From the NCBI GenBank assembly GCA_019648995.1, contig BLXT01002699.1, positions 839,696-864,250 on the forward strand: a stretch of 24,555 nt of DNA, written 5' to 3'. Source of the DNA: Plakobranchus ocellatus. Its lineage: Eukaryota; Mollusca; Gastropoda; Plakobranchidae. Positions 12,101 through 23,430 of the stretch are shown piece by piece (within the stretch, counting starts at the first letter, position 1; each line of letters begins with the position of its first letter). The notes under the pieces were generated by a model, which made no database searches, was not told where the DNA came from, and was given only the letters and a program-made list of their open reading frames with translations. A program made the position numbers and the translations under genes.

Positions 12101-15100
12101 GATTGAGTCTAGTGAAAAATGTTTTCTCGAGGAATAAAGTCAAGGAATACAATATTAAATAAAAGATTTTATGTAGCAAAATTTTTCTTTGCAGGAAATT
12201 ATGGTTAAGAAATATAAATATTTATACAGAAAAGAAAATAGGATTTTAAAAGAAATTATTATGGAGGAATGTGAAATGAAAGACAGAGTAATACTATTAT
12301 GGAAAGCATGGTGTAAAATATTCTATTCATAGACAGGATAGTGGCAGTGAATATGGAACAAATATCTATTTGCAGAAGTGGAATTAAAAGGGATTTCAGT
12401 ATTCAAGAATAAAGTTTATAACACAAAGCGGAATTACACACAATTTTTAAAGATGGCATTCCAATGTGGGTAAATCATGTTTTAAATAATTATGGTAAAA
12501 AAAGAATGTCCTGGAATTTTTCCACTAGTTGAATCAAACAACATTTGATTTATACTATGGAGGATATGATTGCTTGAAGATGGTATGTGTTATGTGACAT
12601 CGCTGTGTTTTTGCCTATGTGGTTTTTTTTTGTGTGCTTTTTTTTTTCTTCTAAATTTGAGTTTGTATAAACTTCATCTCCTGATCTACAGAATTTCCCG
12701 ACTGGGTCACAGATTTCTTCTCATCTCTTTCCGAACTCTCGCCTACACTTTACACATGTGTCTATGTTTTCTCATGTAGTAGTACATTTCAGATATTCCT
12801 CAAACCTTTCTTTTTACAGGCGTAAAAGTAAGCTAGTTTTAAAAGAAAAGATGAGAATATTACACATTTTGTAGGTTTTCTGCGATTTTAAATAAAGTAT
12901 TTTTTTATGCCCTGCTGTTTTAAAGAGAAAGTCGTCTTATCATTTTTTTCTAAACGTACGATCTGTACCTGAGTTCCAAATTGCAAGAGATCCAGTCTGC
13001 CCTATCAGGCTAAAATCAAAATGAGTTCAAACTAGATTTTTTTTTTGTTCCGATATTGATGTTTGTTTCCTTTTTTTTTTTTTTCTGGGAAATGCAGCTT
13101 TGAAAGATTTAATATTTTAAAAGATGAAAGAATATCACAGTTTTTATATTAAAATTCAGTTTTATTAGCATGTACCTCAATTTTATCAGCATTTATTATG
13201 TTCTCCAAGAAATTTTTTGACTGATGCCAAATTTCACCAGGTTCAATGTGTGTATCATTTTTGATGATATTGTACTTTATCATCAGATAACAAATTAAAT
13301 GATTATCGAAGAATTGCACTAAGAGAAAAAAAGATGAACTGTCTGTTGAAGGTGTTTCAGTCGAGTTGAAACACTTCAATTCTATCAGAGCAGTGGTGAA
13401 GGTTTTTCTTTTTGTAAACATTAGACTTTTCCTCGTGATCGTAGCTTGGTTCTTGTGATTGTACTTACTGCTACAATAAAGGAGTTCCTTCCTTTTCTTA
13501 GCCACTCATTTTGAGATTCTCTAGTAGTATGGCAATATTATCAATATAACTATCATTATCATCATCATCATCATCATTTATAAATATTCATGATCACAAG
13601 TAGCAAAATCATCCTCAATGTTTTTAGTTCATATCTTGACCTCCTTTCCACTGACAGTAATGTTTCAAACATGCAACAGTATGTCGTTGAAAATAACAAA
13701 CTGCTTAGATCTAATTTCTTCTTATTGCCATCATTATGTAAGATCATTATTGTCACTGTCACCCTCACCTCATTTATTCACCAACTTGATCTGTCCTTAT
13801 GTATGTGACAAGTGCAGCTTTAGGCTAAAACCACATTGTTACTAACAAATACGATGAGCAGCACCACATAACTACAGCCACTTTTTGTTCTCTTTACCAG
13901 AGTTTGTCTATGCCACATTGCCAGCAAGAGTCAGAAGGGGCACAGGTATACTTTGCTTCAGAGAACAAAGAGAGGTGGTAAACATGTGTTAGTCAATGGG
14001 CCTGTCGGCAACATTGTACTTTGAGCCTTACTGTTCACACAGAAGGTAATGAGCTAACCTCAAACTATTTGACCAAACTTTTGTTTTTCCTTGGTAGAAT
14101 CTGTGACATCTGAAGCTACAGATGTATCAGCACCTGCAGCAGACATCAACTTCAGCGGTGCTGGCCAGGTGCAGATCACTGGCTGGCTGTTAATCATGCG
14201 TCAGATGGTGGCCCTATTCCTCAAGAGGCTGCATCACGTCAGACGCAGCAAGAAAGGTTTTGTCAGTGAGGTGAGCATTTTCATCCCAGCAATGGATTGT
14301 GCTTCTCGGGATTGAAAAGCCAGGAGACTGAATTATTTGCACAGCATTCATTGTCATTTTGTCGATTCCTAAATGTTTATGTGTGAACCAATCATTTTCT
14401 AGTGGTTAAGACAGAGATGAGTCCACGGTGTATTGAACACTTGTGTTTTTTTTTTTAAACCAAGAGACTGATAACTTGAGCATGTAATCACTAATAACTT
14501 GAGCATGTAATCTTACTGACAACTGGTAGTAACAGTACAGAAAATCTTTCACTCTGAGCTTTAAGTTTGGCTAAAGACGGATATGCCATGTACTGCGTAC
14601 CGCTAGCAAAGGGTATAGATTGTTAAAGCAATATGCTCCAGATGATGTGCACTGCAAATAAAACTGTTGTCTTTATGATTTTCTATCCTTTCCCACTGAA
14701 GTTTATTTTTTTTTAAAACCCACGAAGAGGGTTTTATGGCTCGGCTTTACCTCAGAGCTTCACTGAGCCTTGAAGCCAAGGCAGCTTTACGGATTGTTTA
14801 CCATTTTGTTTTTGTCAATGGCCAGACATATTTCCTGCTATCAGTTCACAGACAATGGAATCAAAACTGACCAACCCCTTGCTTTGGTATGTTTTTGAAT
14901 ATCTTTATGAATGTTCATGTGTACGTACATATGGCTGCCATATCTAGCCACCCTGCTTTTGTACGTCTGTACATATGTTGGTGAATTTGTATATGTATGC
15001 ACATATCTCTGCCAGATCCTGCTGCCTGCTGGTTTTGTGTGCCTGGCTATGATTTTTGCGCTGATCCTCCCGCCGTTCGAGGAGGAGCCACCGCTGGAGC

Positions 15101-16149
15101 TACAGCCATGGATGTATGAGCCAATCACAGGCGACTCGGCCCTTACTGTTTTTTACAGGTAACAATACTTGACAATATTTTGGCACTATATCCCTACTCT
15201 CAAGATTGTGTCTTTATGGCTCTTTTTTTTTTAGTTTCAAAGAAGTATTGAAATCTCTCCCGATTCACCTGAGTAACTGCATCATTGAGTCTTGAATTCA
15301 TCCTACTGAATTATGTACACACTTTTTCAATGCTATTAAATCACAATCTTTATCAGCCTCTCAGCCCGTAGTGAAGCATAAGTCACCTATGCAAGATCTC
15401 CAGATCTGTGTATTCTGTGCTGTCTTTTTAAGTTCCTTCCAAGTCTTGTCCTTTCTTCTTCAATTCTGCCATGATCACACATCTCTTTGGTCTTCCTCTG
15501 GATCTGGCTCCCTTGGCGTTACATCTCAAACTTATTTTTGCTAAGCTTTTGTTGTGACGAATCCTTATTTTAAATTGATAAATTAATTTGAAAGCATACA
15601 CCAAACTTGGCTACTAGTGGTGGCCAGCGGCTTCATATGGATGGGAATCGACAAATTAAAAATATGTGTTGAAGATGTGAACTTGATTTTGAGCAGCAGT
15701 ACTAAGGCAGATCTTCATTTCATGTTCCAGCAACGACAATCCAAGCAACACGATGGCAGAAAGTCTAGAGAGAAGCCTACTGCACACTCCATACTTTGGT
15801 AATCGCTGCATGAATTCCTCTCTCCACACTATAGGGTAAGAAACACAGTGCCTTTTGAATGTTGATCATATATATGTGGAGAGTGGGGTAGGGAAGAGGG
15901 GAGAAGAGAGGACTATATGGTATGTAATAATGAAAGCATATTATTAGGAAATAGATGAAAAAATTGTAGTAGTGCGTGAATGAATAGTGTGGCTGGTTGT
16001 GGCTTGTTCAACAGTGAAGACTCGATGCTTCTGCTTTGAAATTGTAGAAGAAGAAAAGTTTGTGTGAAAAATATGAGAACTTATAGTTCTATTAAGAGGG
16101 GCTACTTTTGTCCTTAACATAATATGAAGCAATGTCTGCTTTCTCTCTT

Positions 16150-16216
<67 letters not shown>

Positions 16217-19200
16217 CTCTCTCTTTGTGCCCTCCACTCTCGTTCTCGCTATCTCTCTCTTTCTTGCTCACTCTCACTTTCCCCCTCCCTGGCAGTTTAA
16301 TTAATTGTCTCTTTCCCTTCACCCCACCCTCTCTTTCCTCCTCCTAGTGGCAAAGAGTGTCTGCCACCCATCACGGGGCCCTTGGCTGGATGGACTCCCA
16401 GACCGACTCTCAACTACGCTGCATACCCTGACTGTTCCTGCGACACAAAATTTCAGAGATGTCCATACGGTGGGTTCATTTTCGTGACATTCCCACCTCT
16501 ATATTGCTGTATCTTTGTGCTTCCTGTACACAGCTAACTGCTGATAAGTTGGTTCCATATTGCTGTATCTCTGTGCCTTCTGTTCACAGCTAACTACTGA
16601 TAAGTCCATTCCGTATTGCAGTATCTTTGTGCTTCCTATACACAGCGAACTACTGATGAGTCAGTTCCAAATTGCTGTATCTTTGTGCTTCCTATACACA
16701 GCTAACTACTGATAAGTCATTTCCATATTGCTGTATTTCTGTGCCTTCTGTACACAGCTAACTACTGATAAGTCAATTGCGTATCGCTGTATCTTTGTGC
16801 TTCCTATACGCAGGGAACCACTGATAAGTCAATTTCCTTGGGAGATTGAAAATAGTATCAACTTATCACTACATCTACTTATCCTTTACAGTGTCCTATA
16901 CAACAAAGCAACAATGGCTAAAATGTTTCAAAACTATAAGATCTACTTAAAAGATGGTAAGGTTATGCAAGTTTGGCTGACGTTGAATTCCGCTATGTGT
17001 CTCTATTTATAAGGTTTTTTTTTTCTGAGTGCCAACAGAAAAACCTGAGATCATCTGAAAACAAATAAGCCGAGCGAGCAAACCAGATTTAATTTTTTAT
17101 TTTTGTCTTTCATTTTGGGTTTGATATCTTATTTTCTGATTGGGTGACCTCCTGCTATTTAGCCTCATTAAGCTTGGCCTTAGTGGTGGGATTCGAACCA
17201 GCATTCAAGGTCCCCACAGGATTCAAGGTAGCTGTGTTAGCCTTCCAGGTGGGTTCTTGTCAAAAGTTATGCTTTGAAAGTGGCAGGAGGCCTCAACTCT
17301 CTAGTTTGCTTCCTATCCACATATTCTAGTGCTCGGAGATGAGTCTCACCCAAAAACCTACCCTAAAACTTGACATAACTATTTGTGCAATCTACCTTAT
17401 GTAGGTGCTGCTGGCCCAGAACCATCAAAGAAAAAGATCAGAACAAACGACCTGTTGAACAACGTGACCAATCACAGGTTGGAGGACTGGCTCATGAAGA
17501 GCATGGAGGGTTACATGAAGAGAAGGTAGGAGGAATTTCTTAAACATGAAGAGAAGATAGGAGGGATTACTTAAAACATGAAGGAAGTTAGGAGGAATTT
17601 CTTACTCATGAAGAGAAGGTAGGAGGAATTTCTGAAGCATGAGAAAGTAGGAGGAATTTCTCGCTCGCAAAGAGAAGGTAGGAGGAATTTCTTACGCCTG
17701 AAGAGAAGCTAGGAGGGAACTTGGGATACCTAAAACACAAAGAGGAGGCAGAAGGGAAGTCTTAAACTTAGGAGAAGGTCTTAGGGGAATCTCAAACAGA
17801 AACAGAAGGTGGGAGGCAAATCTGAAACATTGAATTCAAGGCAGGTAGAAAATCTGAAGTGTAAATTCTGGATGTAAACACTCCTGTAGTGATTTCTTAG
17901 TTGTGCTTTATCCTAACTTCTGCAGTTCTTAAAAACATATTTGTTGTTGACACAAGGGTTTTGAGCATCTAGCAATCACTGGAATGATTGACGGCAAACG
18001 CAATAGAGGTAGACAGAGAATAACTTTTATTGAAAGTCTTAAGTCATGGGCAATAGGCAACGGTAGCAATAACAACTTTATAAAGTTAACTGAGAATAGG
18101 TTTGAGTGGAGGAGCATGATCGCCAATGTCTGTTCCAGACAAGGTACCTGAAGAAGAAGAGTGATGAAATAATGAATTGTTTGAAAACTTTGACTGCAAA
18201 AAGACAGATTAAAGAAAAAAAAAAAACTAGTTTAAGAATAAACATGATGATGATTACAATTTTGAATCAGTGGATTCCACAATAAAAAGACTGATGTAGA
18301 GATCATAGAGATAGTCAAAATCCTTCAAGACAATCTTCAGACGAACAATTTATTTTGAGTGACATATATTTCTTTCTCTCCTTTTTTTTTCCCCTCGTAT
18401 ACTTCAGATAATGTTTTGTAAAAACGTAAAGAAAATGCAGGTTTGTTGTTTTACTGCTGGCTCTCTGTCTAGCTTCTCTTCTCTCCTCTCTACCTCTCAA
18501 TACTTAAAGCATGATAGATTCAGAAGCTGGGCTCTAGAAAAAAATTACTCCCGAATATATAAAGGCACTTTCAGTTAGATTTTTTTCTTTTTCCTATCCT
18601 CGTTTTTTGTCTTCTTCCTCACTATACCTTTGGACACACTTTTACTATAACAAAGTTCAGTGTTAGAAAAGATGCCTCTGTGCATACAAAGCTTTTCTGT
18701 GTTGTTTTTTTTTTCATTTCATTCCTGCAAAGCTTTTCCCTCCAATACTAATCCATGCTGCCCATGATTTATGACCTCCAATTGTTAAACTACCCTCAGG
18801 TTTGGTGGCTTCAGCTTTGGAGAAGAGAACCCACTCGGCCGCCTGAATGCCAGTCAGCTCTCGGCAGCCATGGATCGGCTAGTGCGAGCAGCCAACAATA
18901 ACCAGTCCATCTTCTCCGGCAGTGAGCAGCTGTGGACGGATCTGGAGGCTGCACTCAAATTTGCTTTTGTCCAGGACAATGTGAAGGTTAGTCACAGCTG
19001 ATGGAAAATAATGGCTGCACCTGGAGGTGGCACTCAAATTCACTTTTGTCAGCTCATTCTGTTTCTATCACAGAATTCCAGTTATTGGATGAGGCGAGGG
19101 ACTATACTTATGGTCTTTTTGTAATGCTTGGATATTTTGCTCAATTGTTAGAGCCAGAAAAACCGTGCACGATCCTTATAGTAAAAAACATAAGTACAGG

Positions 19201-22200
19201 CTGAAAAATAAAATAAGCATCACAAAAGCTAAGATTCTAAGCTTTTTTTGATTTGCATTTGTGCAAAAAGTGTTTAAAAAAGAAAGAAAGGCATGGCCAA
19301 AAAGGCATTACCTTTCAGCCAACCGCACAATATAACATAAGACTCCACAGAGACATTATTTGGGCACTACATTTCCGTTCTCCATGCCTTCCCTCAATCG
19401 TCAGGTCTGGTTTAACAACAAGGGCTGGGCAGCTGCCGTGTCCTACATGAATGCCATGAACAACCTGATCCTGCGGTCACTGCTGCCCTCAGAGAAAGAT
19501 CCTCACAACTACGGCATTGTGACGGTCAATCATCCACTCAACCTCACAAAGGCTCAACTCAATGAGGAGACTCTGTAAGTTCTGGCCGCCCCATCAGTCG
19601 ATCTCTTTTCTTCAATGTCAAGTTACATTCTGGTATAGTCTGGTCTCGGCCCAATTACAAGGGGCAAAAAATTTGGTCTTCAATAAGAAATGTTATACTT
19701 ATCCAAAGCTATTAGCATAACACATTAAGCCTATCAGTGTAAGCTCAAGTATTTGGAAATTCCAGGTTTTTTTTTCAATTCAAACTGCATATTCACATAT
19801 ACTTTTTAAAACATAAACTCTATATTGATCATACCTTCAGTCACATTTCCATTTTAATACCAAGCAAATTTTAAGTTTTATTTTGTATGGATATTTCACT
19901 CTTGGAAAGACAATCTTCGAGCGACAAAGTTTTCTCACATGTAGTCATATTTCTAACGATAGTAGAAATTATTTCCTTTTAACCTATTTAAGTTGGGCTA
20001 TGTAGCCAGCGTGAAAAAATACTCACCTTGCATTACTATAACTTTTATAACTGTTATTGTCATCTTTATTCTTAGGTTTTTTGCCGCTTTGTCATTTATG
20101 ATCTTGAAAAAAAATGATACTTTCTGACATACTGTATGATCCAACACAACCTCAGCGCTGATCAAGGCCAATGAATCATATGAAGTCATTGAGCTAATGA
20201 ACTAAAATATCATGCTCAAGTTTTTCTTACAAAATCTCCAGTATTTTCAATGTCTTAAGAACAGAAAAAGCAAATTTTCTGTAGTATTCCAAAACTCTCA
20301 ACTTTTTTGTGAAAATATGCAGCAAAATCATATTTTCGCAACCAGTGGAAATGATGGATACTCCAAACAACCTCTGGCATTAATGCATTTTTACCCTTTA
20401 CAAAAGTTATATAATTAAAACGATACAATAAATTTATGAAAGTGCACCATAATGCAGAATGAGAGTCTATAAATGTTGGACAGTTAAGCTCCTGTACCCA
20501 TTACCTACAATCAGTTGAACATTACCAACTTCAACAACAGACATGTGATAACTACCAGCCCAACAAGTCACCACTGTCTACCTTTACTCCTCACTCTGTA
20601 CCACATTCAGGGTAAACAATGCTGTTGATTTGGCTGTGGCGATCTGCGTCATTTTCGCCATGTCCTTTGTGCCTGCAAGCTTCGTGCTGTTCCTGATAGA
20701 AGAGCGGGTTTCAAACAGCAAGCACCTTCAGTTTGTGTCTGGGATCAACCCGACTGTCTACTGGGTGTCCACCTGGATGTGGGACATGGTCAGTTGTTAC
20801 CACTTGAGTTGGGCCATCCCTGCCTTTTGTATGTTCATATGCTATCCCTGCATAGGGACAAGCCATTAGTCTTGTTTTTTTATTAGTCCAAGAAAACAAA
20901 AAGGAGTCCAAAAATTAATTTTCTCTCTAATAACAGAAGTAAGTTAACCTCATGCATGTGACATGCACATCTTTATTTTTTACTCATTTTTTCTGTATTT
21001 GCTATCATTTTAGACCTTTTTCAAGCTGCTTTCTATACTATGATATAAAAGATGAGAAAAAAAATATCGGTAAAAAGTAATTGATGCTACAAAATCTTGG
21101 CAACAAAAAAAATGTACAATTTTTTTTCCTTCTGCATAAAGGACTATTCATTTTTTTAATTATTTGCTATCATTTTAGACCATATTCAAGCTGCATTCTA
21201 TACTCTAATATAAAAGATAAGAAAAACAAATATTAGTAAAAAGTAATTGATGCTACAACATCTTGGTAACAAAAAAAGTGTACAAATTATTTTTTTTCTG
21301 CATAAGCAACAAGCTATTCATTTTCTTTCTTTCTATCATTTTAGACTTTATTCAAGTTGCCTTCTTTTCTTTATTAAAGAAAGGTTAAAAAATATATCAT
21401 TAAAAAGTAATTGATGCTACTAAATTTTAGCAATCAAAAAAAAAAAAAAAGTTTAGATTGTGTTTCCTTCCTCATTAGCCATTAGATTGAGAGACTTACC
21501 AACTTCTTAAGCTGAACAAAAGTCATTACTGAAAGTTCAGCTCTGTTCCAGAAGATCTCCATGTCCAGGAGTTGTCAACCACTCATGTGCTTTGTTTGTG
21601 TGTGTGTGTGATATTCCAGCTGAACTACTCCATCCCTGCCATGCTGTGCATCATCATCTTCCTGGCGTTTGATGCCGAGTCCTACGTTTCTGCTAAAAGC
21701 TTCCCATGTTTGGTGGCGCTGCTGTTCCTGTACGGGTAAGTATGGTGTGCAAAAAAGATGCTCAACTTATGGTATCCTCGGCTCATATGAATTCTGTAAT
21801 CGTGTGAAGTTCTACTCTAGAAGGTCCATTACTGTTTATGAAGAGCAAAGGCAAAGAAAAGGAAAATGATTACAGTGACATGTTCAAACATTTTTTAGCC
21901 ACTTTAGCACTTTAGCAATTTAAGCTACTTTGTTTTCCTCAGTGTGTTAGGTGTGGTGAGGATTTATGATACAGTTCTTGGCATTACAAAAATCCAACCT
22001 CTGGCTTTCTTTCTTACAATTCCCCCCAGCAAGTTTGTCTGCTTTCATCATTGAACATTTCTTTACTCTCAAAGGTTTCAGACGGTTCTTTGTGCTCTTG
22101 CGAATAATAAAATCATCTGAAGAAAATACAGAGTGCAGATTTGGTTTATATTGCTCAATCATGAATGTTTTGTATTTTATTTTCTCTCTTTGTTGATATC

Positions 22201-23392
22201 CCTTTTGTATCACTGGCCTATCTTATCTCTATGCATCCTTTCTTTTTCACAACGGTCTGTGTTGCCCTATGGCAAATCCCTTTTCTTTTACGCCTGCATG
22301 TTTTACCCTATGGTGTATTCCCTCTTTTTCCTAATAGGTCTATAGTGCCGATGATGTATCCCTTTTTTTCACAGCTGGTCTATAGTACCTATGGTGTATC
22401 CCCTTTTTTTCACAGCTGGTGTAAAGTACCTATGATGTATCGCCTCTATTCACAGCTGGTCTACAGTGCCGATGGTGTATCCCCTCTTTTCACAGCTGGT
22501 CTATAGTGCCGATGATATATCCCTTCTTTTTCACAGTTGGTCAATCGTGCCGATGATGTATCCCCTCTTTTTTCACACCTGGTCTATCGTGCCGATGATG
22601 TATCCCCTCTTTTTCACAGCTGGTCTATAGTGCCGATGATGTATCCCTTCTCACGGCTGTTTGATGTCCCAAGCTCGGCGTTTGTTGCCCTGTCCTGTAT
22701 GAACGTATTCCTCGGCACGGTTTCTACACTGGCAACGTTTATACTCGAGGTGCTTGCCCAGGATGATGAGGTCAGTGCTACTGTTGTTGCTACACATAGT
22801 GAAGCTGTCATTTATTTTCTTCATCATTATTTTTATTATTATTAAAACAGTTTTAATATTCTACTTAACTGACATTTGCTTTATTATGAGGATAGTAAAC
22901 AGAGCACAAACTATTAATTTGGGTATTGTTTAAAAAATCTAAGCTTTTTTTGTTTTAATGTGGAATAGAACCACAATTTGTATCATTGTTTAGTTTTGCT
23001 GATAGTTTTTTTTTGCCTCTTGCCGTAGGAGCTTGAGTCAATCAACAACACCCTGAAGCAAGTTTTCCTCATCTTGCCTCACTACTGCCTCGGACGTGGC
23101 CTTCTCGACATGGCCACCGCGCACGTCAGAGCGGAGATCTTGGGCCGCTTCGGTAAGATTTTCTTCTCCAGTTTGCACATCAAAATGTCAAGAGAGCGCT
23201 AGTGGCCAGTAGCCTAGACTGCCAAGTTATGTGTATGGATGGTGCGAGTTTGAATCTTGACTTTACCAGAGCTATTCTGTGTAATATTCTCCATTGCCTC
23301 TCATGCCACTCTGCCCAGGTCCCAGCCAGTATGTTCTGGGGCAGCTTAGAAAGCAGGGCAAGCAGGGGTAGTTAAACAATCTGAAACATCAA

Positions 23393-23430
<38 letters not shown>

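Larger units (their letters stand above)
9978..14097 (+). other. Intron 10
   Basis: A 4,120-bp intron, the longest in the window. It starts with a polypurine tract, contains a CT-rich patch (10787-10823), an ATC-rich patch (13551-13577) and the two candidate small exons. Between about 11,300 and 13,850 I see only AT-rich sequence with no convincing gene. Confidence 0.85.
16470..17404 (+). other. Intron 14
   Basis: A 935-bp intron with the 56-bp minisatellite in its first third and a possible tRNA-like SINE remnant on the minus strand at 17180-17250. Confidence 0.85.

Noticed and set aside
13149-13505. 118-codon open frame on the minus strand
   Set aside because: AT-rich intron sequence, no recognisable motif, no conserved composition; best explained by chance.
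15944-16347. Arg/Glu-rich and Ser/Leu-rich open frames on both strands
   Set aside because: They are translations of the CT/GA microsatellite.
16497-16836. Array derived from exon 14 sequence
   Set aside because: I compared the 56-bp unit with the exon 14 3' end and found no convincing match; only acceptor-like motifs are shared.
22370-22655. CRISPR-like regularly spaced repeat array
   Set aside because: No unique spacers; it is a contiguous minisatellite inside an animal intron and its unit is exon-derived.
22165-22845. Open frames of 102-113 codons with a repeated [18 protein letters not shown] pattern
   Set aside because: They are translations of the 40-42 bp intronic minisatellite; the repeated peptide follows from the DNA repeat and the real exon uses another frame.
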